NCBI GenBank assembly: GCA_903813345.2
Contig: CAIIXF020000009.1
Location: 8,116,030-8,180,029 of the forward strand
Direction of reading: 5' to 3'
DNA: 64,000 nt
DNA from: Owenia fusiformis
Lineage: Eukaryota > Annelida > Polychaeta > Sabellida > Oweniidae
Position numbers and translations under genes: made by a program. Every line of letters begins with the position of its first letter. The first letter of the stretch is position 1. The notes under the pieces were generated by a model. That model saw nothing but the letters and a program-made list of their open reading frames with translations. It was not told the origin of the DNA and ran no database searches. This document shows positions 13,116 through 23,045 of the stretch, one piece after another.

Positions 13116-13276
13116 GTTTGAAATGCAAAATAGAGTGAAAAGAGTGGAATTATCAAGGAATAAAATATACAGGCATGTAATTGACACTCTAAATGGTATG
13201 GAAATGCAAGAAAATCAGACACTTTATTCAAATTTTGCATAGAAATATTGGGAAATAAGTTGAGCAGATGGGTATT
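13116..13276 (+). repeat. GCAAAATAGAGTG family copy 1
   Basis: A dispersed ~145-bp repeat running GCAAAATAGAGTGAAA … AATAAAATATACAGGCATGT … ACACTCTAAAT … TCAGACACTTTATTCAAATT. At least twelve copies occur in this window in both orientations. 13277-14354 otherwise shows nothing recognisable. Confidence 0.75.
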
Positions 13277-14354
13277 TTTTAAAATGGAAGTATACTGGAG
13301 CAAGGTCAATTTGGTTGTAGTAAGGTTGATGTTGTAAACATTGATGAATAAATCCTAGACTCACTTCTACTCAAAACCACAGAAAACATTAATTTTGTTC
13401 TGAACCTTGCATGAAAACATTGCATAAATTGTAAGACTGTGGGCTTCATGGAATGAATAAATTGGAACTGCTCTGATATTACTGAAATAGTATGGTATTT
13501 ATCTGTTCAACATGCAATTTATTGAACATCCCTCCGATATTTAAGAAATATGCACAAAACAGTAAAAATAGCAAAAAGGGTAATAAAGGTAATAAGTCAA
13601 AATGCATCTGTAGATGATATAAGGAAATAGTTTAAAATGCCAGACTGACAGTTTTACCACTCATATAGCTGAATGTACATGTAATCTGGGATTAACATAC
13701 TGTACAAAATCTTTTAGTAAATTAGTAACAGAAATATTTTACCCAGGCCAAAAAGTAATGGTTCTTATCCAACCATCTGTTTTTCACTTAGTTGCTGATA
13801 GAGCACATCCACAAATTGGTTACTCAGTGGGTCATTTGTATGTTTGTTTACAAACTTATGTCAAAACTTTTTAGTCACCCCACTAAAATGTAAACTAATG
13901 AAGAGTGAAAAATGATGACTTTACCAAACCAGGATATTGCTAATTAAAGTCTCTGTTTTAGTAATATAAAGTCAGCTTTGCTATTTTTCAAGTCATGAGG
14001 AGATCAGGTGAGATTGTTACAAAATGCATTTATCCAATCAGCTGAGAAGGGATCCAGAATGTCCAAGCCTGTGACATTTTAGATGAAACTCCCCATTAAA
14101 GAAGAAAAATGTAACTATTGGAAAGGTAAGGGTTCTTAATCATTATCTCATATAGCCACTATGTAGACTACTAAGTAGCTGGATACAGTTCATGGAGTAA
14201 TTCAAAAATGAACTCAAAAGAAAAGAAAATCAGAAAATTAGAACACAAAAGACATCTAAATCCGCTTCTTTTAAAAATAATTTCCATTTTAAATGTCTAG
14301 CCTTAAAAAATATTCCCATGTTGCATCATGCTTGTTCACCAAAGGAAAACTTAC

Positions 14355-14475
14355 CCACAAGGCCTCTCTGTGAACAGAATATAGTTGTAGTCCTGAGGTG
14401 TTCTTTCAACAAATGTAATGCATGTGTAGTTCTCCCATTCTCTCATTGCCTGCTTGAAGAGTGCTTTATTTGCCC
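14355..14475 (-). CDS. BMP1: Tolloid exon 4: astacin domain, N-terminal part
   Basis: Reads [19 protein letters not shown], then [20 protein letters not shown] and CG. It aligns with the BMP1 segment that contains the conserved 'ITFVERT' strand and the first Cys of the CGCC-type loop. Too short to appear as a long open frame; recognised from splice phases (1 in, 2 out) and family similarity. It lies 13.6 kb to the left of exon 3's end, across the Polinton-bearing intron. Confidence 0.93.
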
Positions 14476-14645
14476 CTGAAAAAATAAATTAACATCTTCA
14501 GTTCAATGTGCATTGATACTTGGATAGGATACAATGTTGGGAGGTTGTGGGTTCAATTCTCACCAAAGTTGACACTTTTTCACATGCATCAGCCCTCTTA
14601 GCATAGGAGATGATCCTGTGTTTTAAATTAAGTGACAAATATATT

Positions 14646-14882
14646 ATATACAGGCCCGTAGCCAGGGGGGGAGGGTTCGCAGGGTTCGGACGAACCCCCC
14701 CCCCAAAAAAAAACCAACAACAACAACAACATTATTTCAAAATCGTGCAGTTTTTCACCATTTTGAGCACTTCTCAATTGATTTTAGCCATATTTGGGCC
14801 CAAATTGTCAAATGTGAACCCCCCTGGAAATATTTGAAAAATGACCCCCCCCTTGGCAAATCCTGGCTACGGGCCTGATATA
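14646..14882. mobile_element. CAGGCCCGTAGCCAGG MITE
   Basis: TIRs CAGGCCCGTAGCCAGG (14651) and CCTGGCTACGGGCCTG (ending 14877), with ATATA on both sides as possible TSD. It has a poly-G/C run and AACCCCCC arms. 227 bp, no coding capacity. Confidence 0.88.
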
Positions 14883-15198
14883 CATTATACTTAGGGCAGT
14901 TTGTTTTGCGAAGGCATATAAAATAAACACTGTGGCTTGCTCTATTCACTGGAACATAAATTTCTTATTTTGTTTCATTTGTTTATTGTTTGTGGGGCCT
15001 GAATGGTTAATTTTGTTTTCTTAAATACTGCCCTTCATGCTTTTTCAACAAACAGATAAAGTACAGTTGGACCATAGAAACTGATTATCTAATGCTGCTA
15101 AGTGAAAGCGTCAAAAGGTGTGTACTTTATTAGGCCAGTAAACAAGTTCAATCCCTAAGGAATGGTATAATCCTGCACATAAAATATTGTATTGCTCA

Positions 15199-15343
15199 TG
15201 CTTATTTCACTCAATATTGCTCTAATATTTGAGGAAACAACCCAATTTTCTAGCATTTTTCACAATATCGACAGCACACTTATATGTATATTTAATCCCT
15301 TGCCAATTTCATTCTTTTCCACTCTATTTTGCATTTAAAAAAT
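15199..15343 (-). repeat. GCAAAATAGAGTG family copy 2 (inverted)
   Basis: Reverse orientation: CTTATTTCACTCAAT … CCACTCTATTTTGCATTT. Diverged in the middle. Lies just left of the Mutator-like element. Confidence 0.65.
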
Positions 15344-16209
15344 GAGCCTGATTGATTGTTCTCCAGGGTATTTATTCCTACCAGTCAGGTTTAATTGACT
15401 ATTATATAATCAATTACCTGCTCATTTAGATTGTAACTGACAGCTCTTATTCATATCTTCACTTATCAGGAAAAGCGATTATAACATTGGAGATTTCTGG
15501 TTGTGATATTCTAAGAGCTGGTCAAGATTTTCAGAGTAAAATACCACAAGGGGGGGGGGTGCATGTTTTAAATTCAACAATGAGAAGTGAAATTAGCGAG
15601 GAATATGGTAAACACATTCTGATATATCAGAGTCCCTCGGTTATAATGAAAACACGCGCTACGCGCTAACGCGCCACGCGCCAATGCGCTAATAGAAAAT
15701 GATCCTTCCCCCACGATGTGTGCGCATGTTTTAAGCGCATGTTTATGATTGGTCTATACCCTTGGCCCAGGGACATGTATAATTAGGGTTATGACTCCCT
15801 GGGAACTTGTCAAAAGATTGACACTTCAAAGACTGTATAAATCACCGCTAACCTGTCAATCAGACTTTGATGTGAACTTTGCGGCCGCAGGAAATAAACA
15901 AAGCCTCTCGAAAATTACACTTTTTAAGTTACGATTTCTTTAAAAATATAAGACCAATTAAGATGTTCTTCACACCGTTAAAAAACAGAATTCAACTTCA
16001 ATTTAGGAAATAATTCCAAAACTAAATGAACGTGTACTTTTCTCTGTATTTGACCTGAAAGAACATGAGTAACTTAGAATTAATAAATATTTACGGCCAA
16101 TAACCGGACAATGATAAAACACGCTGGTCGGGTTTACATTACTTTTTAAATCGTCTCTTATTTAAAACTTTAATTCCAAATGAAATACAACCCTGTTTTC
16201 AACAATATT

Positions 16210-16469
16210 AGTAGATAGAAAACTGAGGGCATCAGAACGCCACGGGCCGCCACGGGCCCGGGGCTTTCAAAATCTCTGAAGATGAGCAGGAGATATTGAT
16301 GAGCAGGAGATAAATTAATTGAATGGGGATTAGGAGATAAATTAATTGGATGGGGCTTTCATCTTAAATGGGTGAGAGATAAGATACGCATGACATCATT
16401 GTTATCTTAAATGGGTGAGAGATAAGATGCGCATGACATCATTGTTATCTAAATGGGTGAGGACTGAAT
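16210..16469 (+). repeat. Polinton left terminal inverted repeat
   Basis: Matches the reverse complement of 23901-24173. It contains the GC-rich block CACGGGCCGCCACGGGC and then two direct copies of a unit around GGTGAGAGATAAGATGCGC followed by ATGACATCATTGTTATC. The ATGACATCAT core is an AP-1/CREB-like site, so the TIR could also serve as a promoter; that is inference. Confidence 0.9.
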
Positions 16470-16559
16470 TTTAAAATGGAAGCATAACAAATCAATAACA
16501 CAACATTTTTGTTTGATATATACATTATATCCAATCTTAAATTTATTTTACAATTTTCT

Positions 16560-17006
16560 TTACAATTGATGTAATATTAACATTTTTAAGGTAGAAATGA
16601 TAGATTCTACTACAAAATCCATGTTATTAGACACACTGAAAGTGTTTACAATTTCATCTAAACTATACCCTAAAGTTCTCAATAATATATACATGATACA
16701 ATATTGTCCACAATTTGAACTGTTCAAACCTTGAACACGAATGGGATTTACAAACATTGCATCTCCATATTCTTTTAATCCATAAAATGTTTCTGTATGA
16801 CCTAAGGGGTCAAAAAATTCAATTTGTGAATCTCTATAATAACATACCCAATGTTGCCCCATTTCATAGTGAGGTCTAGTATTTGCTATAAAACATTTTT
16901 TATCCATGATAATAGATGGTAATTGATCACTTGCAAATACTCCTAGAAATCTATGCTTAGTATCTGGATGATTTGATAAAATAAAACTTATATCTTGTGA
17001 ATTCAT
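16560..17006 (-). CDS. PRO: Polinton adenain-like cysteine protease (PRO)
   Basis: The predicted 148-residue protein is a C5/Ulp1-like protease as in adenoviruses and Polintons, where it matures capsid precursors. Visible catalytic residues, counted from the Met at 17006: His52 in GQHWVCYY, Asp66 in FFDPLG, Gln92 in VQGLNSS and Cys99 in NCGQYC. The Gln-to-Cys spacing of seven equals that in adenain. The frame is open back to an earlier Met at 17045, but that would overlap the capsid gene by 38 bases; the ATG at 17006 begins one base after that gene's TAA, so I prefer it. No disabling change is seen. Confidence 0.92.
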   Translation of the reverse strand: MNSQDISFILSNHPDTKHRFLGVFASDQLPSIIMDKKCFIANTRPHYEMGQHWVCYYRDSQIEFFDPLGHTETFYGLKEYGDAMFVNPIRVQGLNSSNCGQYCIMYILLRTLGYSLDEIVNTFSVSNNMDFVVESIISTLKMLILHQL

Positions 17007-17007
17007 A

Positions 17008-18354
17008 TTAGTACTGAATAATATTGCGGGATGCGTCAACCTCAAATTTTCCCGGAAATGTTGCCATTAAAATAATGTTTAATGATTCAGGTGTTGCCTC
17101 AGAAAAATGAATGTCAAGTTTTACATTTCCCTTTTTAAACAATGGAAGAATTTCACCATTTGAATATGTGTCTTTATAGCCTATATCAAACTTAAAGATA
17201 CAAAAACCAGATTTAAAATCATCTATGCTTATATTTAACCCATCATTGTGTTCAAGATCTGAAAACAATTGTGTAAACTCATGAACATATTTGTCTTGTG
17301 AATCATTTGAGCCAAACTTAGGTTGAAATGCTCTAAATGGAGTAGGGACATTATCTACTGAAATTTCAACATATGAAGTGTTTGCATGAATGAAATTGTA
17401 AGGATTAAGTTTATAGTTTCCTTGATATGCTGCATTTTTCACAATGACACAATACAATCGTGTAGGTACACGTCCTTGAAATAAATCATCTTGATTAAAA
17501 GAATATATATTACTAGGTAATGAGAGTACTTTCATTTCATTTCTATCATAAGTATATACAGCATTTCTCTCCTGTAATTCAGTATTATATGCTTGTAAAA
17601 TACCATTTGAAACTGTAATCATTGGAACTTCTAAATGTACATCTAAAAGTTTGACTTTATATTGTTCATTTGAATCAGTCATAAGTCTAAAACTGTTTTT
17701 TGTATGATTTAGTTTTATCTTCACTTCAACACCATTAATGAGGTATTTGTTGATGCTGAAGATATCTTCATGGAATTTACATTTCATATCAACTACTTTT
17801 CCACCTTGAGTTTTCACAAATCTTTGTGTTAGTCCCATGTTGTTAGAGCCTTGTCCCAGAGGTTTTGTTGCATCCATTCCATTAGGTGGATATATCCCAT
17901 TGTCCATATAAAACAGACATGCCGTACCTTCAGATTCTAATTTTCCTTTACTAGATGTTAACAATGTTTTCAACATACTTTTATAAGGATAGTTTAAGAC
18001 AGATGATGCCATGTTATTTTGTTGTAATGATATCTCAACCTCACTCCATAAAGAATGAATCCAATTATTTATTGGTCCATATGAATCATAATCTGTCAAA
18101 TCCACATATTTCGGTAATGAATTATCTGCTTTCAATACCTGCGCTTTGACAGATAGCTTTACATTTTGAAGATCTATAAACTGTGAAGTGTTGTTTGGTA
18201 AGATGAACTCTATTGGAGACTCACTGTCTATTGGATTGATAGGTCTGTACTCAACATAGTTCCTTCTAACAACACTACTTTCTGTTGGAGGTGTGTTAAA
18301 TAACTGTAATTTCCCATTCATTACATCAGCACTGTTCATGAGTTTATATGCCAT
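17008..18354 (-). CDS. MCP: Polinton major capsid protein, double jelly-roll (F54H12.2-like)
   Basis: 448 residues. The N-terminal part has PINPIDSESPIEFILPNN, then a YIDL-like 'QFIDLQNVKLSVKAQV', then 'NNWIHSLWSEVEISL' and 'YPYKSMLKTLL'. This is the recognisable pattern of the Polinton/adintovirus capsid family often annotated as F54H12.2-like, interpreted as a double jelly-roll major capsid protein that would form icosahedral shells. No transmembrane segment and no stop or frameshift. It lies between the basic-protein gene (gap about 20 bp) and the protease gene, the usual morphogenetic neighbourhood. Assignment to MCP rests on pattern memory; structure prediction would settle it. Confidence 0.87.
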   Translation of the reverse strand: MAYKLMNSADVMNGKLQLFNTPPTESSVVRRNYVEYRPINPIDSESPIEFILPNNTSQFIDLQNVKLSVKAQVLKADNSLPKYVDLTDYDSYGPINNWIHSLWSEVEISLQQNNMASSVLNYPYKSMLKTLLTSSKGKLESEGTACLFYMDNGIYPPNGMDATKPLGQGSNNMGLTQRFVKTQGGKVVDMKCKFHEDIFSINKYLINGVEVKIKLNHTKNSFRLMTDSNEQYKVKLLDVHLEVPMITVSNGILQAYNTELQERNAVYTYDRNEMKVLSLPSNIYSFNQDDLFQGRVPTRLYCVIVKNAAYQGNYKLNPYNFIHANTSYVEISVDNVPTPFRAFQPKFGSNDSQDKYVHEFTQLFSDLEHNDGLNISIDDFKSGFCIFKFDIGYKDTYSNGEILPLFKKGNVKLDIHFSEATPESLNIILMATFPGKFEVDASRNIIQY

Positions 18355-18375
18355 TTTTAAATATTTGAGTTGAAT

Positions 18376-18732
18376 TTACTTTTTTCTTTTCTGTGATGTC
18401 TTTGTTGACCTACGTTTGTATTCCTTTGGAGATTTCTTATTGACTGAAGACTTACTATTGCGTTTGCTTTTATATACACGTTTTTTCTTTCTAATTGTAT
18501 CACGTGACTCGTTTGACTCGTGTGACTCGTTTGAGTGCTGTCTTTTAAGTGTAGCTTTTGCTCTCTCAACGACAGCTTGCATTGGAGATATTATTTGTTT
18601 CGGTTCATCTTTAATATCATCTTCACTTATCCAACCTCTTCCTGTTTGAGATACTTTCAATCTATTCTGTCTACCAGCTCTAATAAGTTTCAACCAGTGT
18701 TCTGGTCTGTCTACATATGGTACTAATTTCAT
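18376..18732 (-). CDS. Polinton small basic protein, possible core/DNA-binding protein
   Basis: 118 residues if started at the Met at 18732 (MKLVPYVDRPEHWLKLIRAG), whose ATG overlaps the stop of the penton gene by four bases. The frame itself is open to 18759. The C-terminal ~55 residues are almost only Lys, Arg, Ser, Asn and Thr, with repeated NESHESNES and KRRSTK-like runs. Net charge is strongly positive. The N-terminal 'VDRPEHW' part is conserved-looking and similar small genes sit next to capsid genes in related elements. A histone-like or adenovirus core-like DNA condensation role is inference. Confidence 0.72.
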   Translation of the reverse strand: MKLVPYVDRPEHWLKLIRAGRQNRLKVSQTGRGWISEDDIKDEPKQIISPMQAVVERAKATLKRQHSNESHESNESRDTIRKKKRVYKSKRNSKSSVNKKSPKEYKRRSTKTSQKRKK

Positions 18733-19145
18733 GATACTTGTTTCAAATGAAGTGTACACGTCAAAGGTTTGTCTTTAAATGACACATGTGTGTTACCATT
18801 TCCTCTTATATAGACATGTATGCGATCAAACTCCCAATTCCCGACATCCTTGTATAATACTTGATTAAAACTCAACCAAGAATAATCCTTTGGAATACGC
18901 CTTAAGATTGGTTGTACATTTCCATCAACAACACTTTCTATGCATAAATCACAAAACACATCTAAATACAATAATGCATCATTTGAATCCAATGGTGGTA
19001 ACTGTATGTCAACAAGTCCTATTTTCCATTTTCCTTTAAGATAAAAGTATCTTGGTAACTTTACAGTAAACTCTGATGCTGTATTATTGGGATAAATATT
19101 GGTTGAATCAGTGCTACTTAAATAAAAATAGATGTCTTTATCCAT
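18729..19145 (-). CDS. mCP: Polinton minor capsid (penton) protein, single jelly-roll
   Basis: 138 residues starting MDKDIYFYLSSTDSTNIYPN. The pattern FYLSS…YPNNTASEFTVKLP, then KWKIGLVDIQLP, is the hallmark of the Polinton/adintovirus penton family ('PNNT..F..KLP…W.V.L.e..yP'). It is expected to form vertices with the major capsid protein. Length is short but complete, ending in a β-strand-rich tail. It is followed after four overlapping bases by the basic-protein gene and preceded after three bases by the membrane-protein gene. Confidence 0.86.
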   Translation of the reverse strand: MDKDIYFYLSSTDSTNIYPNNTASEFTVKLPRYFYLKGKWKIGLVDIQLPPLDSNDALLYLDVFCDLCIESVVDGNVQPILRRIPKDYSWLSFNQVLYKDVGNWEFDRIHVYIRGNGNTHVSFKDKPLTCTLHLKQVS

Positions 19146-19148
19146 TGT

Positions 19149-19451
19149 TTAAACTGATGTACTAAAGTCTGTGTCACTATTTGATTTTTGTATTATCTCA
19201 TATAACTTTGCAAACTTTGTTATATTATAGTTCTCATGCTTTTGTTTTTTCAGATAATAAAACATCAATATCATAAATGAAACACTTGTAGATCCAATTG
19301 CTAAATTACTAATTGATATTTCTTCAATTGCTAATATATTTGAAGGTGTTGAAGCACTTATTCGTGCTAATGATGTTGCATTTTCTTCTGCCAAGAGCAC
19401 TTTAAAAATATGTACTAATATACAGTAGAACCTCACACTTTGATACTTCAT
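19149..19451 (-). CDS. Polinton small putative membrane protein
   Basis: 100 residues. A hydrophobic N-terminal stretch (FYCILVHIFKVLLA) could be a signal peptide. A second hydrophobic segment (SVSFMILMFYY, about residues 56-67) is followed by basic residues KKQK and a polar tail. No family recognised. Position between integrase and penton genes and tight spacing indicate a real gene. Small membrane proteins at this place occur in related viruses, but no function can be assigned. Confidence 0.6.
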   Translation of the reverse strand: MKYQSVRFYCILVHIFKVLLAEENATSLARISASTPSNILAIEEISISNLAIGSTSVSFMILMFYYLKKQKHENYNITKFAKLYEIIQKSNSDTDFSTSV

Positions 19452-19551
19452 TGCTAAATAACAAAAATGAGATGTACTTCAACATTTATATAAATATCAA
19501 CATAACATAAAATAATGTTTTTCTATTTATTTTAAGTATAATATACAATAT

Positions 19552-20649
19552 TTACAAGGTTTTGATATCCGTAGCTTTAACCCAAGAATCAAATTTCTTA
19601 GGCCAATATTTCCAATGTACCAAGTATTCTTTTTGACCTTGTTTTGTGCGTTGTTTTAAAACTTTATCTATTTTATATAGATTGTCTTCATCAATATGCA
19701 CACGTTGAAGCTCAGGTTGATAAAATGTTCCTTTAATCTCTTCACCTTCAAAATCTTTCAAGCGATATAGAGGTAGACCTTGTCTGATGAATCGAGCAGC
19801 TATTTTGAAAATCTCTCCAGTCCAATGTTGATCATATTCTCTGGTAAAAACATGCCTTGCTTGTGTAATTCTAACCTGAGCTCCAATAGGGAATTTGAAA
19901 ATTTGCTTGGATTTGGTTTGACTTTTTATTATTGATTTAGGATAATACATACGCCACCAAATATTAAGCTCATCATCTTTAGAGACATCTTGGGGTGCTT
20001 TTTTAATACTTCTATGATGTGTAGCATTATAGCTTTTGACAAAGTCCTGTAAATTATCAATATATCTAAGATTTTGTTTATATGTGATGTATCTCATTAT
20101 TTTCGTCTTCAATGTCTTAATAAAACGTTCAGAGTAATTTGCCTTGGAAGTATTACGCGTAACAAAATGACGCACTCCCCATCTGCGTAACAATGTTTGT
20201 ACACGTTTTGCACGGAATTCTTGACCAGCATCACTACGTATTACATCTGGTACTCTCCCTTCTTTAAAGATATCATCAAATGCATCTGCTACAGCTTGTC
20301 CAGTTTTATTCTTAAGTGGTCTGACAAATGCAAAACGGGACATGATATCAATGACAACTAAAATAAAACGTATCCCATCATTCTCCGATGACATATTAGA
20401 GACATCCATTAAATCAGCATCCCATTGTTGATCAATGTAAGACACGTACACTTTGTTACGCCGAAACCGTCTTCTATATGGTCTTTGTAGACTATAAGCT
20501 TCCTGACTATCCAACCATTTTTTGACTTGGTAGTATGATACATCAAATCCAACTTTTTGTAAAGTTCTCTGTAATTTTTTAGGTCCACTAAAACTTGCTG
20601 GTTTAGAAGTATCATAATAATTCTTTTCTACATATTCTTTCCAAGACAT
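19552..20649 (-). CDS. INT: Polinton retroviral-type integrase with C-terminal chromodomain (F54H12.3-like)
   Basis: 365 residues. The DDE catalytic triad is visible as Asp79 (WDADLMD), Asp140 (IRSDAGQEF) and Glu174 (NYSERFIKTLK). This is the c-integrase family that inserts Polintons with 6-bp duplications, matching the AATATT seen here. A chromodomain covers about residues 322-365 (YKIDKVLKQ…EYLVHWKYWP…W), which may tether the enzyme to chromatin. Upstream is an SH3-like region. The first ~60 residues look like a helix-turn-helix with a Tyr-rich start rather than a full HHCC zinc finger. Frame intact; start at the first Met. An (AT)n tract of 27 bp separates it from the ATPase gene. Confidence 0.95.
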   Translation of the reverse strand: MSWKEYVEKNYYDTSKPASFSGPKKLQRTLQKVGFDVSYYQVKKWLDSQEAYSLQRPYRRRFRRNKVYVSYIDQQWDADLMDVSNMSSENDGIRFILVVIDIMSRFAFVRPLKNKTGQAVADAFDDIFKEGRVPDVIRSDAGQEFRAKRVQTLLRRWGVRHFVTRNTSKANYSERFIKTLKTKIMRYITYKQNLRYIDNLQDFVKSYNATHHRSIKKAPQDVSKDDELNIWWRMYYPKSIIKSQTKSKQIFKFPIGAQVRITQARHVFTREYDQHWTGEIFKIAARFIRQGLPLYRLKDFEGEEIKGTFYQPELQRVHIDEDNLYKIDKVLKQRTKQGQKEYLVHWKYWPKKFDSWVKATDIKTL

Positions 20650-20697
20650 CTTTCCTCATAGACATATATTTTAATAATGTCCCGGGTATTGAAATTA

Positions 20698-20725
20698 TAC
20701 ATATATATATATATATATATATATA
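20698..20725. repeat. (AT)n microsatellite between Polinton genes
   Basis: Fourteen AT dinucleotides directly after the ATPase stop codon, in the 76-bp gap before the integrase start. Confidence 0.9.
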
Positions 20726-22333
20726 TCAACTGCTACTTTCAGAATTGCTTTCATCTTGATTATAATATTGTTCTTCATCAGTAAATTCTTCATTAGCATT
20801 GCTTTCATCATAATTATCAGACTTTTCTTCATCAGTAGATTCTTCATCTGAATTGTCTTCTTCATCTGTATCTATAAATAGCTCACTAAACTTATGTTCA
20901 TTTTTCACAAGTATCTTTCTGATTGCAATATCTCTAGAGACACCTCTCATTAACATATCATTTACTTCATCTACAATATTTCTGTGTAATACATTGTCTG
21001 CTAAACCAAATACTCGTTTTAAGACCTTCTTATAGTGCTTCATGAATATTTCCTTATCCATTTGTACAAGTTTCTTCTCAGCCTTTTCTATAGCCTCCTT
21101 TTCATTGTTTCCCCTATCTATATACTCCTTTACTTTATGATCATAATCCTTTTCATTATCATTTCTAGCCAGGTTCTTTAAATATACAAATGTTTCATTT
21201 AATCTGAGATCATCATCTTCTTCTTCTTTATTTGTTTGTGCATTGGTTTCAATCTTCATTTTCTTGGTCGGATGAACTTGACACCAATTTTTAACATGAT
21301 GTTGTAAATCATGAATACTCTCAAAGACTAAACCACAGTCATCACATGAGACCATATCGTCACATCCACAATGAGAGGAATAAGGTGACGTTCCAGTTTT
21401 TATATCATACATACTTGTACCCTCTGCATTTATTTGAGGTGTTTCTGGTACCGCATGATTAGGTATATTTCCATTACTTTCAAGTTGTTGTGATTGTATT
21501 CCTCTGTTCAGACTTTGTTTTGATAATGGTTTTTGAAGCATTATATTTGAAGTTGTGGAAGGATTATACAATCTCATACTTTCAGGAGTTTCTTGCTTGA
21601 GGTCTACTAACAAGTAGCTGAAAGGTTGATGTGTAGCCTTTTCATATGCATCCAATAACTTGTGAGACTTCCCAGGATACATTTGATGAGCCAAAACAGA
21701 TATTTGTTGCCTATCTCTTGGGTTCTTATACAACACTATGTAGTGGGAATTTAAACTGAGAGTCCGACTTTCTCTACCACATGGGAACAAATTCTGCATC
21801 AAGCAAATGACACTTAGATTTCTGTGATGTGATCCACGTGTAAACAAATCAGCAATCCTTGTATCTTTTGTTATATCACCCATTAAATCATCAAAGATCA
21901 CCAAGTTCCTCTGATTCACATCTAAAAAATCTGGGTTACTCAATTCGTCTGGTATTCCCATCATAAACTCAATATTTGAGTTGATTGTCTTGATGTTGTC
22001 ATAAAGAGGTTGCCATTGACTGTAACACCATATGATTTTTTGCGGTGTTGGAGATATTGTAGTATCAACATGGTCAATCAGTTCCTTTATATATGTAGAT
22101 TTTCCAGAACCTGTCGGTCCAACCACCATCATAGTAAATGGATGGTAGAGCACTTTTGATTTTGTTGATGTCATAGCTGGAATTGTTGAATAAATTCCCA
22201 TGTCATGTTGTCTATTAGGTGAGTTTATGATGCTTTTCTGCAATGCATGGTCTATTCTTTTATGACGATACATACTGGTTGCATGACTAAATGTCTTTCC
22301 ACACTCACAGGAATAAGAAGAAATTTTAGACAT
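20726..22333 (-). CDS. ATP: Polinton FtsK/HerA-type packaging ATPase with zinc fingers
   Basis: 535 residues. An N-terminal C2H2 finger (CECGKTFSHATSMYRHKRID H, residues 9-29) precedes the ATPase core. Walker A is VGPTGSGKST (71-80) and Walker B is LVIFDD (144-149); the sensor region 'VICLMQNLFP' follows. A second zinc finger (CDDCGLVFESIHDLQHHVKN) sits around residue 330. The tail is extremely acidic (Asp/Glu/Ser/Asn). In the family this enzyme pumps genome into preformed capsids. Fused C2H2 fingers are an addition that could bind element DNA; this is inference. Intact. Confidence 0.92.
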   Translation of the reverse strand: MSKISSYSCECGKTFSHATSMYRHKRIDHALQKSIINSPNRQHDMGIYSTIPAMTSTKSKVLYHPFTMMVVGPTGSGKSTYIKELIDHVDTTISPTPQKIIWCYSQWQPLYDNIKTINSNIEFMMGIPDELSNPDFLDVNQRNLVIFDDLMGDITKDTRIADLFTRGSHHRNLSVICLMQNLFPCGRESRTLSLNSHYIVLYKNPRDRQQISVLAHQMYPGKSHKLLDAYEKATHQPFSYLLVDLKQETPESMRLYNPSTTSNIMLQKPLSKQSLNRGIQSQQLESNGNIPNHAVPETPQINAEGTSMYDIKTGTSPYSSHCGCDDMVSCDDCGLVFESIHDLQHHVKNWCQVHPTKKMKIETNAQTNKEEEDDDLRLNETFVYLKNLARNDNEKDYDHKVKEYIDRGNNEKEAIEKAEKKLVQMDKEIFMKHYKKVLKRVFGLADNVLHRNIVDEVNDMLMRGVSRDIAIRKILVKNEHKFSELFIDTDEEDNSDEESTDEEKSDNYDESNANEEFTDEEQYYNQDESNSESSS

Positions 22334-22442
22334 GTTGACTCGTCTAATGATAACAGTTAAATGATAGTATGTTTTAAGTGTCGTTGTTAAATAATCAAAC
22401 CATGATTTAAATTTAGATAAATGTTGATGTAATACATAAGTG

Positions 22443-23045
22443 AATATTTAGTAAACATTTGTGAACAATACTAGTGAACATCAGTGAACATTTGTGAACA
22501 ATACTAGTGAACATTTGTGAACATCAGTGAACAATACTAGTGAACATTTATGAACAATACTAGTGAACATTTGTGAACAATACTAGTGAACATTTATGAA
22601 CATTTATGAACAATACTAGTGAACATTTGTGAACAATACTAGTGAACATTTGTGAACAATACTAGTGAACATCAGTGAACATTTGTGAACAATACTAGTG
22701 AACATCAGTGAAGATTTGTGAACAATACTAGTGAACATCAGTGAACATTTGTGAACAATACTAGTGAACATTTGTGAACATCAGTGAACATTAGTGAACA
22801 TTTGTGAACAATACTAGTGAACATTTGTGAACATTTGTGAACAATACTAGTGAACATTTGTGAACAATACTAGTGAACATCAGTGAACATTTGTGAACAA
22901 TACTAGTGAACATTTGTGAACATCAGTGAACATTAGTGAACATTTGTGAACAATACTAGTGAACATTTGTGAACATCAGTGAACATTTGTGAACAATACT
23001 AGTGAACATTTGTGAACAATACTTGTGAACATCAGTGAATATTTG
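22443..23045. repeat. GTGAACA minisatellite inside the Polinton
   Basis: About 600 bp made only of GTGAACA followed by one of three tails: TTT, TCA or ATACTA (10-, 10- and 13-bp units). They combine into 23-bp and longer higher-order units such as GTGAACATTT + GTGAACAATACTA. No open frame. From its end to the right TIR (23046-23900) I see only AT-rich non-coding sequence with short local duplications. Confidence 0.92.
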
